Shown: one piece after another, positions 52,132 through 60,971 of the stretch
Position numbering within the stretch: the first letter of the stretch is position 1
Layout: each line of letters opens with the position of its first letter
Source of the DNA: Pedosphaera parvula Ellin514
GTDB taxonomy: Bacteria; Verrucomicrobiota; Verrucomicrobiia; Limisphaerales; Pedosphaeraceae
Length of the DNA: 64,000 nt
Direction: 5' to 3'
NCBI RefSeq assembly: GCF_000172555.1
Contig: NZ_ABOX02000017.1
Coordinates: 62,001 to 126,000, forward strand
Notes under the pieces: model-generated
Told to the model about the DNA's origin: nothing
Databases searched by the model: none
The model's input: only the letters and a program-made list of their open reading frames with translations
Made by a program: the position numbers and the translations under genes

Positions 52132-52596
52132 TTAAATCAGTTTAAAGGCTTCAGGTAACAGGGCCGCGTCCACCGCACTCACGGTTTCATATCGTTCGGG
52201 ATTCCAAATCTCGAACCGGTCCACCAAACCAACCATCACCGCTTCCTTATCAATTCCCACGGCTTTCGCCATCGACTCTGGAATGCAAATGCGCCCGCCT
52301 TTATCCAGCGAGCAGCTGGCGGATTTGCTTCCCAACAAGCGACGCAGTGCCGATGCTTTCGGATCTGCAAATGACATCTGGCGAATTTTTTCTGCCAACG
52401 CCGCCATTTCCGCTGGCGGCAAAACCATCAAGCAAGCGTCGGGTTGTGCGCCGTTCGGCCAGAGGATCAAAGTGAACTCCACATCCGGCTGCGAGGGGCG
52501 CCACTTCGCCGGGATCTGAACGCGCCGCTTCTCATCCACTCCGTGATGAAAGAGCGAGTTGTAGTAGATCACTTCGTTTGTTTCGGTGCCGGGCAT
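52132..52596 (-). CDS. mraZ: Transcriptional regulator MraZ
   Basis: 154 aa with two SpoVT-AbrB-type half-domains: HGVDEKRRVQIPAKWRP near the N-terminus and CSLDKGGRICIPESMAKAVG then GLVDRFEIWNPERYE in the second half. MraZ forms a ring and represses or tunes the dcw operon, including itself. It is the first gene of the cluster. Upstream, on the minus strand, there is a good promoter and a set of TGG boxes every 10 bp that should be its operator. Confidence 0.95.
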   Translation of the reverse strand: MPGTETNEVIYYNSLFHHGVDEKRRVQIPAKWRPSQPDVEFTLILWPNGAQPDACLMVLPPAEMAALAEKIRQMSFADPKASALRRLLGSKSASCSLDKGGRICIPESMAKAVGIDKEAVMVGLVDRFEIWNPERYETVSAVDAALLPEAFKLI

Positions 52597-52620
52597 TTTT
52601 TTAACGTCGGGCTCAACCTC

Positions 52621-52677
52621 ACCCCACTGTTATACACAACGCCCCACTTTTAACCATTTCCCTCCATTTATTGTCAA
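52621..52677 (-). promoter_or_regulatory. mraZ promoter with MraZ-box array
   Basis: On the minus strand, TTGACA (52672-52677), a 17-nt spacer and GTTAAA (52649-52654) form a promoter. Overlapping and following it are TGGAGG, TGGTTA, TGGGGC and TGGGGT boxes whose first base lies at 52666, 52656, 52646 and 52626, with a weaker TGTATA at 52636, i.e. exactly 10 bp apart. MraZ operators known from other bacteria are 10-bp-spaced GTGG-type repeats, so this is the likely autoregulatory site of the dcw cluster. Confidence 0.75.
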
Positions 52678-52741
52678 TCTCAATCCACGAAAAATGTTAT
52701 CCAAAAGTTATTCACAATTGGCGAGTTATGTTGGATAACAT
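52630..52741. promoter_or_regulatory. DnaA-box-like cluster and inverted repeat between mraZ and queA
   Basis: Two exact matches to TTATNCACA, TTATACACA (52630-52638) and TTATTCACA (52708-52716), lie with two near matches, TTATCCAAA (52697-52705) and its inverted counterpart (52730-52738). The near matches lie within a perfect 11-bp inverted repeat, ATGTTATCCAA (52694-52704) and TTGGATAACAT (52731-52741), with TTATTCACA between its arms. AT-rich DNA continues to 52916. DnaA binding is inferred. Confidence 0.45.
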
Positions 52742-52916
52742 CTAAAACGGCGTGAGTGTCCTAAAGTCAGACAATTTGCTTAAGCTGAAGTGATGCTGCG
52801 AAGAGAAACATTAAAGAAAAGTATAAAAACTACTGATCAATTGAAAACTGTCGACGCTCCAATATCGTTAAAGATGTTTTTGAGGTCCGAAAACGTTTAA
52901 AGATTAATTTTTTTCA

Positions 52917-53993
52917 GTGAGAACTTCCGACTTTGACTTTGCTTTGCCGCCAGAACTGATCGCTCAGGCTCCCACAGCCACACGCGATCAGTCGCGATTA
53001 CTTGTGCTGAAACGCAACACTGCGGAAATTGCACATCGTAAATTTCGTGACGTCCTGGAATTTCTAAAACCGGGCGATGTTCTTGTTTTAAACAATTCAC
53101 GCGTGATTCCAGCACGCTTGCGCGCCCTCAATGCCAGGACCAATGGCCAATTCGAAGTATTACTGCTTGAGGAACATGCTACCAACGATTGGTGGGTGAT
53201 GATGCGACCGGGTAAACGTGCCCGGATTGGAACTGAACTGGTTTTTCGCGATAAAACCGGGGTGGTTGCCCACATTCGAGCAAGCGTTATCGATACAAAT
53301 CCCGAAGGACATCGCCGTATCCATTTCACTGGCACGCCAAATATTATTGAAAACCTGGATGCTCTCGGGGAAATCCCGTTGCCCCCTTACATCGAACGAA
53401 ATAGCGACAAAGGTTTGGCCGAAGATGACATTCGATATCAGACGGTTTATGCAAAGCCTGCCGGTTCCGTGGCTGCGCCAACAGCGGGTTTGCATTTCAC
53501 CGACGAACTGCTGCATGAAATCCGAAGTCGCGGGATTCAAATCTGCTTCGTAACCTTGCACGTCGGTTTAGGCACGTTTGCACCTGTTAAAGCAGAAACT
53601 CTTTCCGAACATGTCATGCACGAGGAGCGGTACGAATTGAGTGCCGAGACCGCTCAGACAATTACAACCGCAAAGCATGCCGGCAGACGCATCATTGCCG
53701 TGGGCACGACCAGTGTGCGAGTTTTGGAAAGCGTGGCCGCACAACATCACGGAAAACTCATTGCCGGAAAAGGTCGCACACGAATTTTTATTCATCCCCC
53801 CTACTCCTTTAGTGTTGTGGATGTCCTGCTTACCAACTTCCATCTGCCCTGCTCCACCTTGTTGATGCTCGTGAGTGCTTTTGCTGCGCCAGGCGAAATG
53901 CGCGGTCGGGAAATCGTCCTTGCTGCTTATGCTGAAGCCGTACGCGAGAAGTATCGTTTTTTCAGCTATGGCGATGCCATGCTGGTGATTTAA
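52917..53993 (+). CDS. queA: S-adenosylmethionine:tRNA ribosyltransferase-isomerase
   Basis: 358 aa starting with GTG at 52917. Transfers the ribosyl part of SAM to preQ1-modified tRNA in queuosine synthesis. Signatures: TSDFDFALPPELIAQAPTAT, RDQSRLLVLKRN, FLKPGDVLVLNNSRVIPARL, YQTVYAKPAGSVAAPTAGLH, FTDELLHEIRSRGIQICFVT, HVGLGTFAPV and TTSVRVLESVAAQ. The C-terminal VLLTNFHLPCSTLLMLVSAF is also typical. Length is normal. A weak promoter (TTGAAA 52841-52846, TATCGT 52863-52868) precedes it. It is divergent from mraZ across a 320-bp regulatory region. Confidence 0.96.
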   Translation: MRTSDFDFALPPELIAQAPTATRDQSRLLVLKRNTAEIAHRKFRDVLEFLKPGDVLVLNNSRVIPARLRALNARTNGQFEVLLLEEHATNDWWVMMRPGKRARIGTELVFRDKTGVVAHIRASVIDTNPEGHRRIHFTGTPNIIENLDALGEIPLPPYIERNSDKGLAEDDIRYQTVYAKPAGSVAAPTAGLHFTDELLHEIRSRGIQICFVTLHVGLGTFAPVKAETLSEHVMHEERYELSAETAQTITTAKHAGRRIIAVGTTSVRVLESVAAQHHGKLIAGKGRTRIFIHPPYSFSVVDVLLTNFHLPCSTLLMLVSAFAAPGEMRGREIVLAAYAEAVREKYRFFSYGDAMLVI

Positions 53994-54020
53994 TTAATTC
54001 CGAAACATTTTCAGGAACCC

Positions 54021-54581
54021 TTACGCCAACTGCGAAGGGTTCGCGACAGATTCGGCTTTCGTTTCCACCCAGCGGGCGAACAACCAGAGCAAGTCAGCCA
54101 ATCGATTGAGGTAGATGATGATTTCCAGATTCTGAAGCTGATCTGATTCCTGCAGAGCGCACACGCGGCGTTCCGCCCGGCGGCAAACCGTCCGCGCCAC
54201 ATCCAAAGCCGCCGATTGCAAGCTAGCGCCCGGCGTGGCCCATCCCTTATACGTGATCTTCTGCAATTCAATCTCCTGAATCAGCTTATCCAACTTCGCA
54301 GTCATTTCGGGAACCACCAGTTTGTAACCATCCTTCACGTAACGGGCGATATCTTCGACCGCGGTGGCCAACTCGCCCATCAACAGCACCAGGTCACTTT
54401 GAATACTGAGAAGATTAGCATGCACAAAATCGTGAGTGGTCGTAGCTCGTGCCAGGCCAATGGCGGTGTTTAGCTCGTCCACACAACCGTAGGCTTCCAC
54501 TCGAGGATGACACTTGGAAACGCGCCGATTGTACATCAATCCAGTGATTCCTCGATCCCCGGTCTTGGTTGCAATGCTCAT
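54021..54581 (-). CDS. Cob(I)alamin adenosyltransferase, PduO type
   Basis: 186 aa. Makes adenosylcobalamin from cob(I)alamin and ATP. The N-terminal TKTGDRGITGLMYNRRVSK is the ATP-binding hallmark (usual form TKxGDxGxT). VEAYGCVDELNTAIGLARAT follows, and the C-terminal helical segment has ARTVCRRAERRVCALQE then NRLADLLWLFARWVE, containing the conserved RRAER motif. Normal length. It converges on queA (27 bp apart). No other B12 gene is nearby. Confidence 0.93.
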   Translation of the reverse strand: MSIATKTGDRGITGLMYNRRVSKCHPRVEAYGCVDELNTAIGLARATTTHDFVHANLLSIQSDLVLLMGELATAVEDIARYVKDGYKLVVPEMTAKLDKLIQEIELQKITYKGWATPGASLQSAALDVARTVCRRAERRVCALQESDQLQNLEIIIYLNRLADLLWLFARWVETKAESVANPSQLA

Positions 54582-54707
54582 TCTTGGTTCAATTAAAACT
54601 TAATGCCCGGTCTTTTCCAATGCCAAGAGAGCACAATTATTTCAGAGCACAACTCACCGCATTAGATTGACGTTTGCTTCCGCTTTTTTTAGCGTCAGCG
54701 AAAATTT

Positions 54708-54962
54708 ATGAACGCGAAGCTGCTCTTTAAGACCATATTCCTGATAGTTGTCTTGCTGCTATTGGTGTTAATGGGCATGCATAACCAGCAGAACATCGAT
54801 TTCTCCCTGCCCCCTCTGCTCAAACAAACCATCAAGCAGCCAGCCGCGATCATGTACTTTGGCTTCTTCGCCATTGGCGTTCTTGCCGGCACCATTCTCA
54901 CAGCCGGTGGGGGAGGAAAAAAAGGTGGAGGCGGAAGCAGCAGCAAACCGAAGAACGGCTGA
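54708..54962 (+). CDS. Small LapA-like (DUF1049) membrane protein
   Basis: 84 aa with two membrane segments: LFKTIFLIVVLLLLVLMGMH and AIMYFGFFAIGVLAGTILTA. The intervening HNQQNIDFSLPPLLK matches the pattern of LapA (lipopolysaccharide assembly protein A), in which a short loop of this kind joins two helices. The C-terminus is a Gly/Lys/Ser-rich tail instead of the LapA coiled coil. It may help regulate LPS assembly, but the assignment is tentative. Confidence 0.6.
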   Translation: MNAKLLFKTIFLIVVLLLLVLMGMHNQQNIDFSLPPLLKQTIKQPAAIMYFGFFAIGVLAGTILTAGGGGKKGGGGSSSKPKNG

Positions 54963-55011
54963 TTGTTCATCCCCACTTGCCTTCTCCGTGCGCAGGTGCA
55001 CCTTGCAATCT

Positions 55012-55950
55012 GTGAACTATGCCATCTTAGTTTTGCTTGGCTGCCTCTTCTTTGAGACTGTCCACGCGACGGATCAGAAGGATTCAGACGCCTGGCTCAC
55101 GAACAAGGTGAGCTTTCCCAGGGACATCGACACCCGCCTGGTTCGCCCTGCTGATTTTGAGAGCTTGCACGCACAAGAGATTTCCGGGCGCCTCCTTTTT
55201 TTCTGGGAACCGAAGCACTTGGACACGAATGCAAATGTCAGCATTCTCACCAGTGTCGGCCCGGCGGATCATCACGCCGTCCGTGACTGGCGCGAATACC
55301 GCATGAATTTAAGTGGTGCCCGCTGGCAGGCACGTGTTCCTGTCGATGACATCGATATTCCTATTATCTATTTCGTCCGAACGGTTTACCAGGGAGTTAC
55401 CAATGTTTCTCCGATGCGCATCTGCCATCCCCGAGCAATGGGGCTTGAGGCGCCAACCCGCCCTTTCTGGCCATTTTTGGAAGGCTTTGAACAGGATCCT
55501 CGAGGTTGGTCTTTAATTCCCCAACCGGGCGAGAGTGAGGTGCTTCAGAAAGATGGTATAGCCAAAAGCGGCTACTCCTCTCTACGAATATCGCTGCCGG
55601 TGGGAAAGCATTCGGCGACTGTAGCAACCACCCGCGTGCAGGGATGGCAGATTCAACAAAACCAGGCGACCGGAATCAGGCTTTGGTTGCGCACCAAATC
55701 AGGAACTGGTCGTGCGCGCTTTACTTTGTATGAAAATGCATTCACAACCAATCAGGTGGTGGCCGTTTATCCAGTTGAAAGTGAATTGAATGATCAATGG
55801 CACCTTGTCGATTTACGCTTCGAAGTCTTCCCGAAGTTATCACTGGGCGCCATCGATTGGTTTACCGTTGAATTTATTGGCACCGGACCGACAGAATTCC
55901 TTATCGATGACCTTCAATTTATCGGACCTTGGAAGACAGAAACCGAGTAA
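55012..55950 (+). CDS. Secreted beta-sandwich protein of unknown function
   Basis: 312 aa with a GTG start at 55012, chosen because it gives a short signal peptide (NYAILVLLGCLFFETVHA). The frame is open to 54859 but that part overlaps the LapA-like gene. The first half has WLTNKVSFPRDIDTRLVRPA and GPADHHAVRDWREYRMNLSG, reminiscent of an Ig-like or CBM-like strand order. The second half is a jelly-roll-like domain (GYSSLRISLPVGKHSATVAT, TGIRLWLRTKSGTGRARFTL, EFIGTGPTEFLIDDLQFIGP) resembling carbohydrate-binding modules. No catalytic motif was seen. It is likely an extracellular or periplasmic carbohydrate-binding protein. Confidence 0.6.
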   Translation: MNYAILVLLGCLFFETVHATDQKDSDAWLTNKVSFPRDIDTRLVRPADFESLHAQEISGRLLFFWEPKHLDTNANVSILTSVGPADHHAVRDWREYRMNLSGARWQARVPVDDIDIPIIYFVRTVYQGVTNVSPMRICHPRAMGLEAPTRPFWPFLEGFEQDPRGWSLIPQPGESEVLQKDGIAKSGYSSLRISLPVGKHSATVATTRVQGWQIQQNQATGIRLWLRTKSGTGRARFTLYENAFTTNQVVAVYPVESELNDQWHLVDLRFEVFPKLSLGAIDWFTVEFIGTGPTEFLIDDLQFIGPWKTETE

Positions 55951-55977
55951 GCCTCCTCCGCCTTAAGTTCTGGGCAC

Positions 55978-57015
55978 TCAGGATTTTTTAACCAGCTCGA
56001 CCTGCTTCTTGTAAGAAGTGATGCCATTTACGATGGCGCGAGCCATTTGTTTTCGATACACGGCATCGTAAATACGTTTGGATTCAGCCGGGTGCGACAT
56101 GAATCCACCTTCGATCAGGATGGCAGGCATTTCCGCGGTGCGAAGGACAGCATATCGGGCACGTTTGACTCCACGGTCGTCAGCAGCCAGGCCAGTAAGG
56201 AGTGACTTCTGAATCTGGTAGGCCAGGTACATGTTTTTATCATTAAATCGATTTCCAGGTTTTGTTCCCGAACCAAACAGTTCACCGCCTGCATTGAAGG
56301 AGCTCGCTCCTGCAGGGGTTAAACAATAGGTTTCCACACCTCTGACTTCGTTCCGGCTTGAAGGTGCACTGTTCCAATGCAGGCTGATGAACAAATCCGC
56401 TCCGCGTCGCTTGGCAATTTCCGGTCGCACGGGCAAATCGATCAAGGTGTCGGTTGTGCGGGTAAGCGAGGCTTCGAATCCCGCCTGTTTGAGCTGGCTA
56501 CAGAGCTCCTGTGCCAGTAACAAAGTGAATTTCTTCTCCTGCTGTGGCCCATCCTGAAAACCAGGATCCTTGCCACCATGCCCAGGGTCAATCACGATTG
56601 TTTTGACCTTGCCACCACCGAAATTCTTAGGAGGCGCAAGCACCGGCTCCAGGGCGGTGTGGATATCGAGCTCTGAAATATACGGATTTCCATTAACCAG
56701 AACGATCGGGTGCGAAAGCCAGACATTGACTCCATTCACTTCGGCTTCCCGGGAATCAACACCAAAGAGCAATTTACTGGAATCTTTGGTCAACTGCAGG
56801 GATTGATCCTTCTTGAGCCAATGAATGTCAAACCCGCTGACCTTGGCCCACTCCGAAAGACGAACATCTCCTCGTCCCGGCAGGACGAGCTTTTCCAACT
56901 TGCTGGCGGTGCCTGAAGCAGGCACAACTCCACCAACCTTTAGGAAGGCGAACAACAGCAAGGTTGAGATTATAACTCTCATCGACAGCGGAATGTGCAT
57001 ATCCAAGGCAGCCAT
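55978..57015 (-). CDS. N-acetylmuramoyl-L-alanine amidase (Amidase_3 / AmiC type)
   Basis: 345 aa; a start at 56982 (MRVIISTLLLFAFLKVGG) would give a tidier signal peptide. Zinc-dependent hydrolase that cuts the peptide from murein, as in daughter-cell separation. The N-terminal 130 residues form a beta-rich copper-amine-oxidase-N-like region (GNPYISELDIHTALEPVLAP). The catalytic domain has the Zn ligands in VIDPGHGGKDPG (His), QQEKKFTLLLAQEL (Glu) and LFISLHWNSAPS (His), and the catalytic Glu in AILIEGGFMSHPAE. All are intact. It is located close to but outside the dcw cluster. Confidence 0.92.
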   Translation of the reverse strand: MAALDMHIPLSMRVIISTLLLFAFLKVGGVVPASGTASKLEKLVLPGRGDVRLSEWAKVSGFDIHWLKKDQSLQLTKDSSKLLFGVDSREAEVNGVNVWLSHPIVLVNGNPYISELDIHTALEPVLAPPKNFGGGKVKTIVIDPGHGGKDPGFQDGPQQEKKFTLLLAQELCSQLKQAGFEASLTRTTDTLIDLPVRPEIAKRRGADLFISLHWNSAPSSRNEVRGVETYCLTPAGASSFNAGGELFGSGTKPGNRFNDKNMYLAYQIQKSLLTGLAADDRGVKRARYAVLRTAEMPAILIEGGFMSHPAESKRIYDAVYRKQMARAIVNGITSYKKQVELVKKS

Positions 57016-57373
57016 TTCAAGCCAAATGACTTCCGGACCCCATATCGACTGTTAATCTATACCGAATGCGGAAAGAAATTTCCGAATGGCAGGAGGGATT
57101 TAGGTTTGAGGCAAGGCGAAGGCCGCAGGCGCTATCTGGAAGATAACGACACGGCCGCCTCAAATCAAAAGCACCCTGCTCTCAATGACTAATGAATTTT
57201 CTCGCCCCCCACGGCGATGACTTTTTTCGGTCTCCACTTTCATCAGCACTATTGCCTCCTTTCATTCCGGTTCCTTCCCTCATTTCGGAAATTTATTTTG
57301 CCATTCGGCATAACTTTATTTATCACGCATAATGCGCCGTATCATTCAGATGGATAGTATGTAGGAAAAACCG
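57016..57373. other. Intergenic region between the amidase and citrate synthase
   Basis: About 360 bp upstream of the gltA promoter. It contains the 64-nt palindromic element described separately (57103-57166) and a small CGGAAA/TTTCCG hairpin near 57069-57084. I saw no ORF or RNA gene with family resemblance. Confidence 0.5.
57103..57166. repeat. Palindromic REP-like element
   Basis: Outer arms GGTTTGAGGC (57103-57112) and GCCTCAAATC (57157-57166) pair with one G-T wobble, GGCC-rich segments lie inside, and an inner TATCT-GGA-AGATA hairpin sits at 57133-57145. The nested cruciform shape resembles dispersed intergenic palindromes, but only one copy is visible in this window. Confidence 0.45.
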
Positions 57374-57402
57374 TTGACGCTGATGGACTCGTTACCTAGA
57401 TT
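57374..57402 (+). promoter_or_regulatory. Candidate gltA promoter
   Basis: TTGACG (57374-57379), a 17-nt spacer and TAGATT (57397-57402) fit a sigma70-type promoter, predicting a start near 57409 and a 50-nt leader before the gltA ATG. Confidence 0.5.
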
Positions 57403-57458
57403 GACCTTCTGTTTTTTTAGGGAAATCGTTTATTGTAAATTAAAACGTTGTATAACTC

Positions 57459-58595
57459 ATGACCAATTCTGCTACTCCCGCCCCTGCCAAAGGTCTCGAA
57501 GGTATTATTGCCGCCAGCACGCGCCTAAGCGACGTGCAAGGGGATGTTGGAAAATTGATTTATTGCGGCTATGATATCGACGAGCTTGCCGGGAAGGTAT
57601 CGTACGAGGAAGTGGTCTACCTCCTGCATCATGGTCACCTGCCCAACCGCAAGGAACTGAACGATTTGAAGGAGCATTTGGCAGCCTGGCGCGAACTGCC
57701 TGCCGGAGTCGTAAAGATTATCAAGGCCCTGCCCAAGGACACTCCGCCGATGAATGCCATTCGTACGGCTATCTCCGCCCTGGGTTGCTTCGATACCACC
57801 AGCGAAGACAGCTCCATGGATTCGCAGCGTCGTAAGGCACTTCGGCTCGTTGCCCAAATTCCTACCGTTACAGCATTTTTCCATCGTCACCGTTCCGGCA
57901 AGAGCATCGTGGAACCTGACTCGAAGCTTGGCGAGGCCGCCAACTTTCTCTACATGATTGATGGCGAAAGACCTTCCGAAGAGAAGGAAAAGACTCTGGA
58001 TTTATGTTACGTGCTGCATGCCGATCACGGCATGAATGCCTCGACATTCAGCGCCCGCGTTACGATTGCAACGCTGAGCGACATGTACTCGGCGATTACT
58101 TCCGCCATTGGCACTTTGAAAGGCCCTCTCCACGGTGGTGCCAATGAAGGTGTCATCAAGATGCTCCTGGAAATTGGTTCCCTCGATAAAGTGGATGCTT
58201 ACGTCGAGGAATGCCTTGAACAGAAAAAGAAAATCATGGGCATTGGTCATCGAGTTTACAAAACGTTGGATCCACGCGCACCTCATCTCAAGCGCATGGC
58301 CCAGATTCTGAGTGCCAAGCTCGGCGAGCCGAAGTGGATTCAGATGAGCGACCGTATTGCTGAGATAATGCTCGCCCGCAAACACTTGCATGCTAACGTC
58401 GACTTCTACTCAGCCACAGTTTATTATTCCCTCGGCGTTCCCATTGATCTTTTCACACCGATTTTTGCCATTTCGCGTACTTCCGGCTGGACCGCTCATG
58501 TCCTCGAACAATTAATGGACAATCGCCTCATCCGCCCTCAAAGTCTCTATACGGGTCCAGTTGGATTGAAAGTCGTGCCAGTCGATCAAAGGTAA
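57459..58595 (+). CDS. gltA: Citrate synthase
   Basis: 378 aa. Condenses acetyl-CoA and oxaloacetate at the entry of the TCA cycle. Signatures: [40 protein letters not shown], the first catalytic His region [17 protein letters not shown], the second in [19 protein letters not shown], then [20 protein letters not shown]. The catalytic Asp region is [20 protein letters not shown]. Length about 375 fits the short Gram-positive/archaeal-type dimer rather than the 427-aa enterobacterial type. It lies 112 bp upstream of sucC, forming a TCA gene group. Confidence 0.96.
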   Translation: MTNSATPAPAKGLEGIIAASTRLSDVQGDVGKLIYCGYDIDELAGKVSYEEVVYLLHHGHLPNRKELNDLKEHLAAWRELPAGVVKIIKALPKDTPPMNAIRTAISALGCFDTTSEDSSMDSQRRKALRLVAQIPTVTAFFHRHRSGKSIVEPDSKLGEAANFLYMIDGERPSEEKEKTLDLCYVLHADHGMNASTFSARVTIATLSDMYSAITSAIGTLKGPLHGGANEGVIKMLLEIGSLDKVDAYVEECLEQKKKIMGIGHRVYKTLDPRAPHLKRMAQILSAKLGEPKWIQMSDRIAEIMLARKHLHANVDFYSATVYYSLGVPIDLFTPIFAISRTSGWTAHVLEQLMDNRLIRPQSLYTGPVGLKVVPVDQR

Positions 58596-58707
58596 GGGCA
58601 TCCACGGCAAAATTTCCTCCGAAGGCAGGTTTAGCCCAGCAATTGCTGCGTCAACTGCCAAGAGAATCACTGACGAAGAAGAAAAATACAAAAGACAAAT
58701 CTCTGAA

Positions 58708-59913
58708 ATGAATATACACGAATATCAGGCCAAGCAGCTCCTCTCGCAGTATGGAGTGGCTGTTCCCCCCGGTGACGTTTGCTCGACGGCTGATGAAGCA
58801 AAGGCCATTGCCGAGAAGCTATTTGCCAAGGGCGAAAAGCTGGTTGTGGTCAAATCCCAGATTCACGCCGGTGGCCGCGGAAAAGGAACATTCAAGAGTG
58901 GCTTTCAAGGCGGTGTTAAACTTTGCAAGACTGCCGACGATGTTTTCGAAAAGGCCAAGGCGATGCTCGGACAGGTCCTGGTTACCAAGCAGACAGGCCC
59001 GGAAGGCCGTCTGGTAAGCAAATTATTGGTTGCTGCCGCGCCAGCGATTAAAAAAGAGCTCTATCTCGCCGTGCTGCTGGATCGTGCCTCTTCCCGTCCT
59101 CTCGTTATGGTCAGCACCGAGGGCGGAGTGGACATCGAAGAAGTTGCTGAAAAAACACCCGAAAAGATTGTCAAAGAAACCATCGATCCCGCCGTGGGCA
59201 TGATGCCTTATCAAGCACGTAAGCTGGCGGCAGCGCTTGGCATCAAGGGCGATCTGATCAATCCTGCGGCAAAGCTCCTCATGGGAGTTTATAGGACGTG
59301 GTGGGAATGCGATGCCGCAATGGTGGAAATCAACCCTCTCTGCATCATTGAAGGACCGGATGGGAAAGACACCATCGTCGCTGTCGATGCGAAGGTCGGC
59401 ATGGACGACAACGCGCTTTACCGTCACAAGAATGTCCAGGAGATGCGCGACCTCGCCGAGGAAGCACCGCTGGAAATTGAAGCCAGCAAATTCAACCTCA
59501 ATTATATCAAGCTGGACGGAAGCATTGCCTGTTTGGTCAATGGCGCCGGTTTGGCGATGGCCACCATGGACATCATTCAGCATTTCGGTGGCAACCCGGC
59601 CAACTTCCTCGATGTAGGCGGTGGCGCCAGCAAGGAGCAGGTTACGGCCGCTTTCAAAATTATTCTGAGTGATCCCCACGTAAAGGGGATCCTCGTAAAC
59701 ATTTTCGGTGGCATCATGGACTGCAATGTCATTGCCACAGGAATTGTGGCGGCGGTTCGTGAAACCGGGCTTAAGCTTCCTTTGGTTGTGCGCTTGGAGG
59801 GCAACAATGTCGAAGCCGGCAAGAAAACCTTGAAAGAATCGGGGCTGACCATCATCAGCGGCGATTCCATGTCCGATGCGGCACAAAAAGTCGTTAAGGC
59901 CGTTGGCAAATAA
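58708..59913 (+). CDS. sucC: Succinyl-CoA synthetase beta subunit
   Basis: 401 aa. ATP-grasp subunit that binds nucleotide and succinate. It begins [20 protein letters not shown], contains [80 protein letters not shown] and [20 protein letters not shown]. All family motifs are intact and length is typical. It is followed 21 bp later by sucD. No strong Shine-Dalgarno is visible before the ATG. Confidence 0.97.
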   Translation: MNIHEYQAKQLLSQYGVAVPPGDVCSTADEAKAIAEKLFAKGEKLVVVKSQIHAGGRGKGTFKSGFQGGVKLCKTADDVFEKAKAMLGQVLVTKQTGPEGRLVSKLLVAAAPAIKKELYLAVLLDRASSRPLVMVSTEGGVDIEEVAEKTPEKIVKETIDPAVGMMPYQARKLAAALGIKGDLINPAAKLLMGVYRTWWECDAAMVEINPLCIIEGPDGKDTIVAVDAKVGMDDNALYRHKNVQEMRDLAEEAPLEIEASKFNLNYIKLDGSIACLVNGAGLAMATMDIIQHFGGNPANFLDVGGGASKEQVTAAFKIILSDPHVKGILVNIFGGIMDCNVIATGIVAAVRETGLKLPLVVRLEGNNVEAGKKTLKESGLTIISGDSMSDAAQKVVKAVGK

Positions 59914-59934
59914 GAAGCTCCAAATTTTCATTCT

Positions 59935-60825
59935 ATGTCGATTCTTGTAACTCCTACTACGAAGATCTTGGTCCAAGGCATCACGGGAAGCTTTGGCGCA
60001 AAACACACTCAACTCAGTCTCGCCTATGGCAGTCAGGTTGTCGCCGGGGTCACGCCTGGCAAAGGTGGCCAGCTCTTTGAGAATAAAGTTCCTATTTTTG
60101 ATACCGTCGCTGAAGCCGCAAAACTGACCGGCGCGACCGTTTCCGCCATCTTTGTCCCACCACCATTCGCAGCAGATGCGATTCTGGAAGCGGTAGATGC
60201 CGGACTCGATCTGGCTGTTTGCATTACCGAAGGCATCCCGGTGAACGACATGGTAAAAGTTAAACGCGCCATGCAAGGCAGTAAAACCCGTCTCATTGGA
60301 CCAAATTGCCCGGGATTGGTAACACCCGGTGAAGGTAAGGATTCCCATGGTGGTTGCCGCATCGGCATCGCTCCAGGCTACATCCATAAAAAGGGCAATA
60401 TTGGGGTTGTTTCCCGCAGCGGAACCTTGACCTATGAAGCCGTCTGGCAACTTACCTGTCGCGGGGTTGGCCAATCAACCTGCGTAGGTATCGGCGGTGA
60501 TCCCGTAAACGGCACCTCCCATTTGGATATCGTTAAAATGTTTAATGACGATCCAGAGACACATGGAATCATTATGATAGGTGAAATCGGCGGTTCGGCC
60601 GAGGAAGAAGCAGCCGAATGGATTAAAAAGAATTGCAAAAAGCCAGTGGCTGGTTTCATCGCTGGCGCAACTGCACCTCCCGGACGTCGCATGGGACACG
60701 CAGGGGCCATCGTTAGCGGTGGAAAAGGCACGGCTGCCGCAAAAATAGCCGCTTTTAAGGAGGCTGGCATCGGCATTGCTGCTACACCTTCCGAAATGGC
60801 CGATACCTTGCTGAAAATGATGTAA
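59935..60825 (+). CDS. sucD: Succinyl-CoA synthetase alpha subunit
   Basis: 296 aa. Binds CoA and carries the phospho-histidine. The CoA-binding Rossmann domain has [20 protein letters not shown] and [32 protein letters not shown] and [18 protein letters not shown] follow. The catalytic His is in [20 protein letters not shown], and [19 protein letters not shown] is conserved. The subunit is complete and completes the gltA-sucC-sucD set. Confidence 0.97.
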   Translation: MSILVTPTTKILVQGITGSFGAKHTQLSLAYGSQVVAGVTPGKGGQLFENKVPIFDTVAEAAKLTGATVSAIFVPPPFAADAILEAVDAGLDLAVCITEGIPVNDMVKVKRAMQGSKTRLIGPNCPGLVTPGEGKDSHGGCRIGIAPGYIHKKGNIGVVSRSGTLTYEAVWQLTCRGVGQSTCVGIGGDPVNGTSHLDIVKMFNDDPETHGIIMIGEIGGSAEEEAAEWIKKNCKKPVAGFIAGATAPPGRRMGHAGAIVSGGKGTAAAKIAAFKEAGIGIAATPSEMADTLLKMM

Positions 60826-60971
60826 CCGCAGTGTCCGATCAGGATACTGCCAAGGATGTCTGGCTGGAACGTGCTGGCTTGACACCGGTCTCATTTTCTT
60901 GCTTTTTGTGCGGCAGCTTGTTGCCAATCAGGAAGAAAAAGATACCGAACAATCGGTACGTTCCAGCAACC

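Noticed and set aside
52597-52916. Chromosome origin (oriC)
   Set aside because: DnaA-box-like sites exist, but no dnaA, dnaN or similar marker is near and no skew could be computed, so only a DnaA-binding region is proposed.
59023-60474. 483-codon open frame on the minus strand
   Set aside because: It is wholly antisense to sucC and sucD, which have complete family motifs; its sequence shows no family resemblance.
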